Translations under genes and position numbers: made by a program
Shown: piece by piece, positions 49,010 to 57,550 of the stretch
Layout of the letters: each line of letters opens with the position of its first letter
How positions within the stretch are numbered: position 1 is the stretch's first letter
The notes under the pieces: generated by a model
What the model saw: only the letters and a program-made list of their open reading frames with translations
Database searches by the model: none
What the model was told of the DNA's origin: nothing
Assembly (NCBI GenBank): GCA_021776335.1
Contig: JAJFGB010000001.1
Location: 427,431-491,430 of the forward strand
DNA length: 64,000 bases
Direction: 5' to 3'
From: Hyphococcus sp.
Lineage (GTDB): Bacteria > Pseudomonadota > Alphaproteobacteria > Caulobacterales > Parvularculaceae

Positions 49010-50068
49010 ATGGGGTCTGTTTTCAGCTGGTTCTTTCGCATTGTTGTCGTCGCGACTATCGCGGTCGTTGGATTTTCATTTTATTTAACGACACTTGGTC
49101 CCGATCCGGTGGTGAAGCCGGAACGTCAGATGTCAGAGACCTGGGCGAGCTATCCGTTTCAATCCCGTTACGTCACCGTCAACGGCTCGAAGATGCATTA
49201 TATTGACGAAGGCGATCCTGACGGGCCGGTCTTTTTGTTCCTTCATGGCAATCCGACATCATCATATCTGTGGCGTGATATTGTGCCCGTTGTCGCGGCT
49301 TCCGGCGGGCGGGCAATCGCCGTTGACAATATTGGTTTTGGCGCGTCCGACAGGCCGGATATCGGTTACACGTTTATTGAGCATGCGGACTATATTGACG
49401 GCTTTATTAAAACCATGGGCCTCACTGATGTAACGCTTGTCATTCATGATTGGGGTTCAGCACTAGGTTTTGATTACGCCTATCGCCATCAGGATAATGT
49501 CAAAGGCATCGTCTTTATGGAGGCGATCCATCGCATCGGCAGCATGGCTGATCTTGAGCCGCTGTCGAAAAGACTTTTTACCGCGTTCCGGACTAAAGGC
49601 GTTGGTGAACTTATTGTCATGGGCGGCAATGGCTTTGTGGAGAAAGTGCTGCCGCTCAGTGTCGTGCGCGAACTTTCAGAAGAGGAGATGAATGCCTATC
49701 GCGAGCCTTTTCCAAGTTTTGGGTCGCGCTATCCAACGCTGGTCTGGCCGCGGCAGATACCGTTTGACGGATCGCCCGAAGAAGTTGCGACACGTATTCG
49801 CCCTTTCGTTGACTGGCTGCCGCAATCATCTACCCCAAAACTGATGCTTTATTTTGAGCCGGGCGTTCTTATCGGAAAGCCCGAGGCGGAAGCCATTGCC
49901 CGGGACTGGAATAATATCGAGGCGAGATTTCTCGGTGAGGGGATTCATTTCGTTCAGGAAGATCACGGGCCTGAAATCGGCGCAGCAATAGTTGAGTGGT
50001 ACGCTGCGGCTTTTGCCGAGGTGGCCGTTGATGAGGCAACCACGCCGTTGCCGCCTGTCGAAGACTAA
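49010..50068 (+). CDS. Haloalkane dehalogenase, HLD-II type, with N-terminal membrane anchor
   Basis: 352 residues; ATG preferred over a GTG 9 bases upstream because of spacing from CAGG. A hydrophobic helix at 8-28 (FFRIVVVATIAVVGFSFYLT) precedes the enzyme, so it should be anchored and face the periplasm, unlike cytoplasmic relatives. Active-site set as in DhaA/LinB: Asn81 in FLHGNPTSSYLWRD, Asp147 and Trp148 in VIHDWGSALGFDYAYRH, Glu171 in IVFMEAIHRI and His313 in GIHFVQEDHG. The full pentad supports hydrolytic dehalogenation of haloalkanes. Second dehalogenase-type gene of the window, from the other subfamily. Confidence 0.92.
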   Translation: MGSVFSWFFRIVVVATIAVVGFSFYLTTLGPDPVVKPERQMSETWASYPFQSRYVTVNGSKMHYIDEGDPDGPVFLFLHGNPTSSYLWRDIVPVVAASGGRAIAVDNIGFGASDRPDIGYTFIEHADYIDGFIKTMGLTDVTLVIHDWGSALGFDYAYRHQDNVKGIVFMEAIHRIGSMADLEPLSKRLFTAFRTKGVGELIVMGGNGFVEKVLPLSVVRELSEEEMNAYREPFPSFGSRYPTLVWPRQIPFDGSPEEVATRIRPFVDWLPQSSTPKLMLYFEPGVLIGKPEAEAIARDWNNIEARFLGEGIHFVQEDHGPEIGAAIVEWYAAAFAEVAVDEATTPLPPVED

Positions 50069-50104
50069 CAATACTGCGCCCAATGATACCGGATGGGCGG
50101 CGGC

Positions 50105-50623
50105 TCAATCGGGCTGGCCAAAATAAGCGCGTTTTCCCAAGACAACGCCCTTATTGCGAAGAATATTGTACGTCGTCACCAGATGGAAAAAGTAATTCTG
50201 CGTGGCAAAGCCCAGAAGATATTGTTTCGCCGGCAGGGTCATTTCGTTTTCACCGATTGGGAAGGTTATTGGCAGATCTTCCCTGCCTTCAAATTGTTCG
50301 GCAGTAAATTGCGTGATGTAATTTCTTGCGTCGTTGATATTTTTTCCCAATTCCTCAAATCCCGGATTCTCCACTGCAAACAGCAACGCTTCGGGCACAT
50401 CGACCCCAAGAATTCGGGCCGGGGCTTGCTGCGCGAAATCGCAGACAATTTGGAATTGCTGATAAAGCGGAAACATGTCTGGATAGAGCCGCCAGTTGAG
50501 CACGTCCATTTCTTCGAGATTATTGCTTGCGGCAAATGAGACGGCTTTGTCTTTGAGTGTCTCCAGGCCGTTAAGGCCGCGGCCAAAGACGCCGACCGTG
50601 GGTTCGAACAGGTTTGTGGTCAT
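50105..50623 (-). CDS. DUF1993 domain protein
   Basis: 172 residues, helical bundle. Visible DUF1993 features are LYPDMFPLYQQFQIVCDFAQ with QAPARILGV, NINDARNYITQFTAEQFEGR and LPAKQYLLGFATQNYFFHLV, then the end TTYNILRNKGVVLGKRAYFG. The fold is DinB-like with a His and Tyr conserved in the last helices. No reaction known. Converges with the dehalogenase (36-base gap). Confidence 0.88.
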   Translation of the reverse strand: MTTNLFEPTVGVFGRGLNGLETLKDKAVSFAASNNLEEMDVLNWRLYPDMFPLYQQFQIVCDFAQQAPARILGVDVPEALLFAVENPGFEELGKNINDARNYITQFTAEQFEGREDLPITFPIGENEMTLPAKQYLLGFATQNYFFHLVTTYNILRNKGVVLGKRAYFGQPD

Positions 50624-50697
50624 TTTCTATGTCTTTCAAGTCAAAGTGTGTGTGCTTCAATGCAAACAGTACAAACCAACTCTATGCGGTTGCGCAA

Positions 50698-51150
50698 CTA
50701 TTTCAGGCTTTTACGCATATAAATACGGGTTTCATCCCGATCAATTTCTGACCATCCAAGCCGGGTGTAGAACAAAACATTTTCAGTGAGTGCAACATGC
50801 GTCGTGAGACGCATTTCATGGTAGTCCTGTTTCCCGGCTTCTGCCTCTGCCAGGGCCAAAAGACCCCGGCCGAGGCCTTTGCCTTGAAATTCCGGATGAA
50901 CAGCGATGTTGGCGATACTCATGCAATCTTCTTCAGGCATGAGGACAAGTCCACCCACAAGGCGATCGTTCGCCTCGGCAATCCAGACAGGAAAGTCGCG
51001 AATTTCATCTTCATAGTTTGCGGTCATGGGCGGCAGGAACACGCCTTTGAGCTGCAACGCGTAGATCCCGTAGGCGGCATGCATACATTTGGTCAGGGCC
51101 TCCGCGTCATCAACAGTTGCTTTGCGCAAGGTCCAGCTTTTTTCCGGCAT
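50698..51150 (-). CDS. GNAT-family N-acetyltransferase
   Basis: 150 residues. Acetyl-CoA site motif A: SIANIAVHPEFQGKGLGRGL (Q-x-x-G-x-G). It begins TLRKATVDDAEALTKCMHAA and ends FYTRLGWSEIDRDETRIYMR as in the family. It acetylates an amine of unknown substrate. Cytoplasmic, single gene, divergent from the helicase. Confidence 0.9.
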   Translation of the reverse strand: MPEKSWTLRKATVDDAEALTKCMHAAYGIYALQLKGVFLPPMTANYEDEIRDFPVWIAEANDRLVGGLVLMPEEDCMSIANIAVHPEFQGKGLGRGLLALAEAEAGKQDYHEMRLTTHVALTENVLFYTRLGWSEIDRDETRIYMRKSLK

Positions 51151-51304
51151 GGTCGTTTTCTGTTCCTTGAGCGATCAGTTTGCTTGCCGAACAAACATTG
51201 CGTTGCTTACGGGCGTCGATGCAATAGATTGCCTTATGATATCCCGATCATAAGCAGCGAAAGACGCCGTTTTGCCGCCTGAGGAAAGCCTGACAACCAA
51301 TGAC

Positions 51305-53749
51305 ATGCCGCCGAAATTCGCTGCGTGGTTTACAGCGCGCGGCTGGGCGCCGCGCCCGCATCAGCTTCAATGTCTTGAAGCGGCGCGCGCCGGCGCATCG
51401 CATCTTCTGATTGCGCCGACCGGCGGCGGCAAAACCATGGCGGGGTTCTTGCCGAGCCTGATTGAGCTCGATGGGCGTACTCCGCCGCAAAAGAGCCGCC
51501 TTCACACCCTCTATATTTCACCGCTAAAGGCGCTGGCTGTTGATATTGCGCGCAATGTGGAAACCCCTGTGCGCGAGATGGGGCTTGATCTTCTGATCGA
51601 GACGCGCACCGGAGACACACCGCCGGCGCGCCGTCAGCGCCAAAAATATAATCCGCCGGATATGCTGCTGACGACGCCGGAAAGCCTGTCGCTTTTACTG
51701 GCTGCGCCGGACGCCAGCGATTATTTTGCCGGGCTGGGTGTGGTGATCCTCGATGAGCTGCATTCACTGGTGGTGAACAAGCGCGGTCATTTGCTATCGC
51801 TGGCATTGGCGCGGCTGCGGGCCCATGCGCCGCAATTACGGCTTACGGGTCTATCAGCAACGGTTGCCGATGCGCGGCCGCTGATTGATTATTTGACACC
51901 GCAAAATACGCCGGCCGCGCCATCGGCGAGGCTGATCCGGGGCGCTGGCGGCGCCAAGCCGCAAGTGGATGTTCAGACTTCTGAGGAAAATATTCCATGG
52001 TCGGGCCATTCGGGTCGGCACGCGTTCGAGGACGTTTATAAGGCGATTGGCGCTGCAAAAATGACGCTGGTTTTTGTTAATACGCGCAGCCAGGCGGAAT
52101 TGACTTTCGCGGCGCTGTGGAAGTTAAATGACGATAATTTACCGATCGCGCTGCATCACGGGTCGCTTGAAATTGATCGTCGTCGCAAAGTGGAAGCGGC
52201 GATGACACGGGGCGAATTACGCGCGGTCGTTTGCACATCGACTCTCGATCTTGGCATTGACTGGGGCGATGTTGATCTGGTGATCCAGATGGGGGCGCCG
52301 AAAGGCGCCAGCCGGCTGACCCAGCGCATCGGCCGCGCCAATCACCGTATGAATGAACCGAGCCGTGCCTTGCTGGTGCCGGCGAACCGCATGGAAGTGC
52401 TCGAATGTATCGCTGCGAAAGAAGCGATTGAGGAGGGCGCGCTTGACGGGGATCCGCCGCGCAAAGGAACCTATGATGTTCTGGCGCAGCACATTCTTGG
52501 TATGGCTTGCGCTGCGCCCTTTGACCCCGCGGCGCTTTATCAGGAGATCATGACGGCGTCGCCCTATGCAGATTTACCGCGCGACGTCTTTGATCAAGCG
52601 CTGGAATTTGTTGCGACTGGCGGCTACGCGCTCAAGGCCTATGACAAATATCGCAAGATCGTTAAAACAGCGGAAGGCTTTTACCGCGTTCGCGATGGCA
52701 GGGTCGCGCAGCAATATCGCATGAATGTCGGCACGATTGTCGAAGCGCCTGTTTTAAATGTCCGTCAGGCGTCAAGGCGCGCGCCCAAACGGCCCGGCCG
52801 CAAACTTGGGACGGCAGAGGAATGGTTTTTTGAACGCCTGTCGCCCGGCGATGCGTTTTATTTTGCAGGACAAATCCTCAAGCTTGAACGCATTGACGGC
52901 ATGGATGCGATTGTCACGCAGGCGACGGGCCGCGAGCCACGCATTCCCGTCTGGGGCGGTAACAAGTTTCCCTGGTCAACCTATCTGGCGGAGCGTGTGC
53001 GCAAGATGCTCTATGATCCTGAGAGCTGGTCGCGCTATCCGGAACCCGTACGCATCTGGCTCGAAAAACAAAGAGAAGTTGCGACCATTCCAAAGCCCGA
53101 TGAATTGTTGATCGAGACATTTCCGCATTCGGATCGGCACTTTATGGTCTGTTATCCCTTTGATGGCTGGCTTGCCCATCAAACCCTCGGCATGCTGATT
53201 ACCCGCCGGCTTGAACGGTTAGGAAAACAGCCCATCGGGTTTGCGCCGACGGAATACGCGCTTTCCATCTGGGCGCGTCAGGATTTGAGCGATATTGATT
53301 TTGATGCGCTGTTCCATGAGGACATGCTTGGTGACGATCTGGAAAGCTGGCTGGAAGAATCTGTCCTGATGAAACGCACATTCAGGAATTGCGCCGTGAT
53401 CGCCGGGATGATTGAGCGGCGCTATCCAGGCGAGCAGAAAACCGGGCGGCAGGTCACGTTTTCCGCTGATCTCATCTACGACGTATTGCGCGAGCATGAG
53501 CCAAACCATTTGCTGTTGCGCGCGGCCTGGGATGATGCGGCGGGCGGGTTTCTGGATTTGGAACGGCTGCAGGCGCTTTTAACGCGGGTTAAATCTCGCC
53601 TTAATCACGCACGGCTTGATCGGGTCTCGCCTTTGGCGGTGCCGGTGATGTTGGAAATCAGCCGGGAAAATGTTGCGCGCGATGCAACAGAGGCGATGTT
53701 GAAATCCGCATCAGACGGGTTGATTGCCGAGGCCATGAGATCGGCGTAA
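51305..53749 (+). CDS. Lhr-type (ligase-associated) DEXH-box DNA helicase
   Basis: 814 residues from ATG MPPKFAAWFTARGWAPRPHQ; a TTG 33 bases upstream would add 11 residues. Walker A LLIAPTGGGKTMAGFLPSL, motif II VVILDELHSLV, motif III LTGLSATVAD, motif VI SRLTQRIGRANHRM, then the long C-terminal Lhr domain (AEEWFFERLSPGDAFYFAGQ). The plan matches the ligase-associated Lhr helicase, usually clustered with an ATP-dependent ligase, an exonuclease and PdeM. Here only PdeM follows, 10 bases on. It unwinds DNA or RNA:DNA hybrids in repair. Confidence 0.93.
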   Translation: MPPKFAAWFTARGWAPRPHQLQCLEAARAGASHLLIAPTGGGKTMAGFLPSLIELDGRTPPQKSRLHTLYISPLKALAVDIARNVETPVREMGLDLLIETRTGDTPPARRQRQKYNPPDMLLTTPESLSLLLAAPDASDYFAGLGVVILDELHSLVVNKRGHLLSLALARLRAHAPQLRLTGLSATVADARPLIDYLTPQNTPAAPSARLIRGAGGAKPQVDVQTSEENIPWSGHSGRHAFEDVYKAIGAAKMTLVFVNTRSQAELTFAALWKLNDDNLPIALHHGSLEIDRRRKVEAAMTRGELRAVVCTSTLDLGIDWGDVDLVIQMGAPKGASRLTQRIGRANHRMNEPSRALLVPANRMEVLECIAAKEAIEEGALDGDPPRKGTYDVLAQHILGMACAAPFDPAALYQEIMTASPYADLPRDVFDQALEFVATGGYALKAYDKYRKIVKTAEGFYRVRDGRVAQQYRMNVGTIVEAPVLNVRQASRRAPKRPGRKLGTAEEWFFERLSPGDAFYFAGQILKLERIDGMDAIVTQATGREPRIPVWGGNKFPWSTYLAERVRKMLYDPESWSRYPEPVRIWLEKQREVATIPKPDELLIETFPHSDRHFMVCYPFDGWLAHQTLGMLITRRLERLGKQPIGFAPTEYALSIWARQDLSDIDFDALFHEDMLGDDLESWLEESVLMKRTFRNCAVIAGMIERRYPGEQKTGRQVTFSADLIYDVLREHEPNHLLLRAAWDDAAGGFLDLERLQALLTRVKSRLNHARLDRVSPLAVPVMLEISRENVARDATEAMLKSASDGLIAEAMRSA

Positions 53750-53759
53750 GCCTTCTGGC

Positions 53760-54500
53760 GTGTCTGACACTTCAATTGATATAGTCGTTTGCGATGAGCG
53801 TCTGACGCCCGATCCGCTTGGCGCGCTTTACTGGCGCGCGGAGGAAACACTGATCGTTTCCGATCTGCATTTTGAAAAAGGCTCAAGTTTTGCCAAGCGT
53901 GGCGTGATGTTGCCGCCATACGACACGCGCACGACATTGACGCGTATCGCGGCGCTGACGCGCCGATATAATCCGAAAAAGCTGATTTCCCTCGGCGACG
54001 CCTTTCATGACGTTGGCGCTGAAACGCGTATGGATGTGGATGACGGGAAGATGCTGGAAACGCTGATGAAGGCGTGCGACTGGCTCTGGATTCTCGGCAA
54101 TCATGACCCTGAACCACCCGAGCGCTTCGCTGCGGAAACAGCCTGTGAGCGCAAAATCGGGCCGCTGATCTTTCGCCATGAACCGCGCGCCATAGGTGCT
54201 GCGGGCGAGATCGCCGGGCATCTTCACCCTTGCGCGCGTGTTATCAGCGAGGGCCGCATGATTCGCCGGCGCTGTTTTGCTGCTGGCGATAATCGGCTGA
54301 TCATGCCCGCCATGGGCGCCTATACGGGCGGCCTCAATATTCTCGATGAAGCCTTTGATAGATTGTTTGAATTTCCAGTTGCTTGGGTGATGGGTGAGGA
54401 AGGCGTTTACCCTATTAAGGGCAAGCGCTTGGCCGCGGATGCGCCACACACAGGCCGTGAAACCAGAAGCCGGCGGATGGCGACCAAAAACGCCAGTTAA
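53760..54500 (+). CDS. pdeM: Ligase-associated DNA-damage-response metallophosphoesterase PdeM
   Basis: 246 residues, GTG start 10 bases after the helicase stop. Calcineurin-like motifs in order: LIVSDLHFEKGSSFAKRGVM, LISLGDAFHDVG, WILGNHDPEPPE, FRHEPRAI and EIAGHLHPCA. It is the usual companion of the ligase-associated Lhr helicase. Metal-dependent phosphodiesterase, exact substrate in vivo not settled. The last 25 residues are basic and not conserved-looking. Confidence 0.93.
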   Translation: MSDTSIDIVVCDERLTPDPLGALYWRAEETLIVSDLHFEKGSSFAKRGVMLPPYDTRTTLTRIAALTRRYNPKKLISLGDAFHDVGAETRMDVDDGKMLETLMKACDWLWILGNHDPEPPERFAAETACERKIGPLIFRHEPRAIGAAGEIAGHLHPCARVISEGRMIRRRCFAAGDNRLIMPAMGAYTGGLNILDEAFDRLFEFPVAWVMGEEGVYPIKGKRLAADAPHTGRETRSRRMATKNAS

Positions 54501-54570
54501 TTCGCCATGTTGACAAGGATCGGGGCTTTGACTATTTCCCCCGCTCACTTGTGAATTAAAGGTTCGTCCG

Positions 54571-54696
54571 ATGAAAGTCCGTAGCTCCCTTAAGTCGTTG
54601 AAAAAGCGGCATAAAGACTGCCGCGTTGTACGCCGCAAGGGCCGCGTCTATGTGATTAACAAGACGCAGCGACGCTTTAAAGCGCGCCAGGGCTAA
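54571..54696 (+). CDS. rpmJ: 50S ribosomal protein L36
   Basis: 41 residues: [20 protein letters not shown] followed by [20 protein letters not shown] and G. This is the alphaproteobacterial L36, very basic and with one Cys only, so without the zinc ribbon of the four-ligand type. It binds 23S rRNA in the large subunit. The gene stands alone between pdeM and a TPR protein, away from the ribosomal-protein operons, as commonly seen in this class. Confidence 0.95.
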   Translation: MKVRSSLKSLKKRHKDCRVVRRKGRVYVINKTQRRFKARQG

Positions 54697-54764
54697 TCAA
54701 TTCGCTGATTTCATTACTGAATTCTGCCTTGGATTTTAAGGGGTCGCAGTTTATCCTGTCACCC

Positions 54765-55310
54765 ATGCAAAGACTATTTTGCACAATTTTATTGGTTGCG
54801 GCTTTGACCGCACCTGCCGCCGCTGATCAGACCGATCCGCGGTTAGATGGCTTGTTTGAGGAATTGCGGGTCGGTGAAGCGCTTCGCCCCGAAGACAATG
54901 TCGCCCGAATAATGGAAATCTGGGCGGATGCCGAAAGCGATACCGTCGATATACTCTACGCTCGAGCACAATTAAGCGCCAATAATGGTGCTTTTGATCT
55001 CTCGGGGGCGCTGCTTGATCACATTGTCGGGCTCGCGCCGAATTTTGCTCAAGGCTATGCCCTGCGCGGCGCGGTGAGACTGGCTCAGGAAGATCGGGCG
55101 GGCGCCATCGAAGATTTCTCGAAAGTCCTTGAGCTTGAACCGCGGCAATTTGAAGTGCGGACAACGCTTGCTGAAATTCTCCTGGCGGCTGGCGAAACCC
55201 GTGATGCTTATGAAATGTTCCAAAAAGTTCTGGAATGGAATCCTCACAACGAACACGCCCGTGATCGCGCTCGAAATTTGCGCCGGGATCTCGACGGTCA
55301 AGAGATATAA
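54765..55310 (+). CDS. Exported TPR protein
   Basis: 181 residues from the ATG that opens the signal peptide MQRLFCTILLVAALTAPAAA; an in-frame TTG lies 12 codons upstream. The mature part has about four TPR units, for example DILYARAQLSANNGAFDLSG, YALRGAVRLAQEDRAGAIED and VRTTLAEILLAAGETRDAYE. It acts as a periplasmic protein-interaction scaffold; partner unknown. The last of these units fits the canonical pattern well. Confidence 0.85.
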   Translation: MQRLFCTILLVAALTAPAAADQTDPRLDGLFEELRVGEALRPEDNVARIMEIWADAESDTVDILYARAQLSANNGAFDLSGALLDHIVGLAPNFAQGYALRGAVRLAQEDRAGAIEDFSKVLELEPRQFEVRTTLAEILLAAGETRDAYEMFQKVLEWNPHNEHARDRARNLRRDLDGQEI

Positions 55311-55430
55311 TTTTCCCCATTAGCTGACTTCCGGCTTGCAAGCCGCAGCGGCTCTTTCCTATTCCTAATGTCTTGCAGAATCGCATCAGCGAGTTGCACC
55401 CACATAGACGAGAAACAGGAGAGTGCTGCA

Positions 55431-55697
55431 GTGGCGGACGGATCAGCGGCGATAGACGGGGCGACAACAGTAGCTGCAGACCGGCTGCGTTCTTTCATTG
55501 AGCGTGTTGAGCGCCTTGAAGAAGAAAAAGCGGCAATCCTGAATGATTCAAAAGAGGTTTACGCTGAGGCCAAGGGCGAGGGCTATGATGTAAAAATCCT
55601 TCGTCAGGTGGTTCGCATACGAAAAATGGACCGCGCTGATCGGCAGGAACAAGAAGCACTGCTCGATCTTTATCTGTCGGCGCTCGGCGATAGCTAA
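55431..55697 (+). CDS. gapR: GapR nucleoid-associated protein (DUF2312)
   Basis: 88 residues. GTG start chosen because AGGAGA lies 8 bases upstream; the open frame continues 21 codons further. [40 protein letters not shown] and [20 protein letters not shown] is the full GapR sequence pattern. In Caulobacter GapR clamps overtwisted DNA ahead of polymerases and supports chromosome replication and segregation. The N-terminal 20 residues are variable. A palindromic repeat follows. Confidence 0.95.
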   Translation: MADGSAAIDGATTVAADRLRSFIERVERLEEEKAAILNDSKEVYAEAKGEGYDVKILRQVVRIRKMDRADRQEQEALLDLYLSALGDS

Positions 55698-55744
55698 GGC
55701 GACGCTTTTCAAAATTCGTCTTCGCGTGTTGGCTCAAGACATAC

Positions 55745-55800
55745 AGCGATCCCGGATCTGCGCAGCGATACTTCGTGTCACAGCGTGTCCGGGATGATCG
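55745..55800. repeat. ATCCCGGA/TCCGGGAT-type palindromic repeat
   Basis: GCGATCCCGGATCTGCGCAG opens the element and GTGTCCGGGATGATCG closes it, so GATCCCGGA pairs with TCCGGGATG imperfectly. It lies between the convergent gapR and tacA-like genes. Same family as 39850 and 42018. Confidence 0.65.
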
Positions 55801-55815
55801 ATGTTGCGCTCTCAG

Positions 55816-57297
55816 TTATCCCGCGCGCTTTATTTCCAGATCATGTTCGCGGAGTTTGCGATAGAGCGTGGACCGGCCCATGCCGAGGCGGCGCGCGATT
55901 TCTGACATCTTGCCCTCATAGGTCTCAATGGCGAGTTCAATCAGATCTTTTTCGATTTCCTGCAACGAGCGTAGATGCCCCTCACGATCGAATATGGTGA
56001 CCGCTTCCGGCGTTTCAGTACTGGTGGAAGCAGGAATAGGCGCGCTGGCTATGCGTGGCGGCGCGGTATCTTCACTTGCAAGAATCGGCGGTCCGGATTC
56101 AATGCCGAGAGCTTCGAATTCTTCTGCCAGCAGCGGAAAGTCGCTTGAAGATAAATAAGCGTCTTCGGCAAGAACGACGGCCCGGAAGATTGTATTTTCG
56201 AGCTGGCGGACATTACCGGGCCAGGCATGCTGAGCCAGAACTTCAAGCACTTCGTGACGAACGCCGCGCACATCACGGCGCTCTTCTGCATTGTAACGAC
56301 CAATAAAATAGTCAATCAGCGCTGGAATATCGTCTTTGCGTTCGCGAAGCGGGGGCACTTCAATTGGGAAGACATTGAGGCGGTAATAGAGGTCTTCACG
56401 GAAGCCGCCGGTTTTGACCTCTTCTCCGAGGTCACGGTTCGTTGCAGAGATCACGCGGACATCGACCTTGACCGTGCGCTTGGAGCCAATCGGATCAACT
56501 TCGCTCTCTTGTAGAACGCGCAAAAGTTTGACTTGCATGTCTGCCGGCAGCTCGCCGACCTCATCCAGGAATATAGTGCCGCCATTTGCTTCCTGAAATT
56601 TGCCGATATGTTTTGCGCTGGCGCCGGTGAATGAACCTTTTTCGTGACCAAAAAGAATACTCTCCACGAGGTTTTCCGGAATGGCGCCGCAATTGACGGT
56701 GATGAACGGCCTGCCGGCGCGGTCTGACGAACCTTGAATGGCGCGTGCAATAACTTCTTTGCCGGTGCCGGATTCGCCGCTGATCAATATAGGAATGTTG
56801 GATGCCGCCGCGCGTTCGCCGACCTTGATGACGTGAGCAAGGGCCGCGCTCGATCCGATAAGGTCGCTGAAGCCAAACACGCCTTCATGTTTGCGTTTGA
56901 GCCGGGATACTTCGCCTTTAAGCGTCGTTAAATTGAGTGCGTTGTTGATGGAAACGATGATGCGCTCCGGCGATGCCGGTTTAACAAAAAAGTCTGTTGC
57001 GCAGTTTTGCATCGCCTCGACGACTGTATCTATGCCGCCCTGTGCCGTCAAAACAATCACCGGCAGATCTTCGCGGAATGACTTGGCGCGCTTTAGCGTT
57101 TCCATGCCGCCAAGCCCAGGCATCCGAAGATCGAGCATCATCAGCCCGACATCTTGACCTTGCTGGCTTTGCAGCAGTGACAAGGCGCTTTCTCCGCTGT
57201 CGGCTTGCAAAACGGGATAGCCCGCTTTTTCACAAACGGCGCGCATCAGTCGGCGCTGTGTCGGATCATCGTCAACAATTAATACGGTCTTCACCAT
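55816..57297 (-). CDS. tacA: TacA-like NtrC-family sigma-54 response regulator
   Basis: 493 residues; start chosen at [20 protein letters not shown]. Receiver domain with phosphoacceptor Asp56 ([10 protein letters not shown]). AAA+ domain with [18 protein letters not shown] and [14 protein letters not shown], where the sigma-54 loop reads GSFTGA rather than GAFTGA, and [18 protein letters not shown]-terminal Fis-type [23 protein letters not shown]. The order and the segment [20 protein letters not shown] match TacA of Caulobacter, which is CtrA-activated and drives polar development genes with sigma-54. A perfect CtrA-type site lies 128 bases upstream. Confidence 0.85.
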   Translation of the reverse strand: MVKTVLIVDDDPTQRRLMRAVCEKAGYPVLQADSGESALSLLQSQQGQDVGLMMLDLRMPGLGGMETLKRAKSFREDLPVIVLTAQGGIDTVVEAMQNCATDFFVKPASPERIIVSINNALNLTTLKGEVSRLKRKHEGVFGFSDLIGSSAALAHVIKVGERAAASNIPILISGESGTGKEVIARAIQGSSDRAGRPFITVNCGAIPENLVESILFGHEKGSFTGASAKHIGKFQEANGGTIFLDEVGELPADMQVKLLRVLQESEVDPIGSKRTVKVDVRVISATNRDLGEEVKTGGFREDLYYRLNVFPIEVPPLRERKDDIPALIDYFIGRYNAEERRDVRGVRHEVLEVLAQHAWPGNVRQLENTIFRAVVLAEDAYLSSSDFPLLAEEFEALGIESGPPILASEDTAPPRIASAPIPASTSTETPEAVTIFDREGHLRSLQEIEKDLIELAIETYEGKMSEIARRLGMGRSTLYRKLREHDLEIKRAG

Positions 57298-57424
57298 AAC
57301 AGGCAGATCCCCTTTGAGGCAGGCAGTTCGACGGGAGATTGGCCCCAGCAAGTAAAGATCGGTTTAAAAACGTGTCATTCCGAAACATTTTTAACGCACT
57401 GCAGCGTCATACTTCGTTTACGAA

Positions 57425-57440
57425 TTAATTTGTCATTAAC
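57425..57440. promoter_or_regulatory. CtrA-type binding site TTAA-N7-TTAAC
   Basis: TTAATTTGTCATTAAC is an exact match to the cell-cycle regulator's full site, with two TTAA halves 7 bases apart. It lies in the 253-base gap between the divergent tacA-like gene and the alpha/beta hydrolase gene, 128 bases from the first start and 111 from the second. In Caulobacter, tacA is a CtrA target, which fits. Confidence 0.75.
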
Positions 57441-57550
57441 CGGCGGGCTAACGGAGATGCAGACAGGAAATGTCTGTCACCGGGCCTGCGGCGCGACCTT
57501 TGCGCGATCGACAAGCTGCGCTATCAGGGCCCTTCAAACAAAATGAGGCT

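Noticed and set aside
48036-50068. Methyltransferase, DoxX-like protein and HLD-II dehalogenase as one dedicated dehalogenation operon
   Set aside because: They share a strand, but the gap before the dehalogenase is 89 bases and nothing else links the three functions; no claim beyond neighbourhood is justified.
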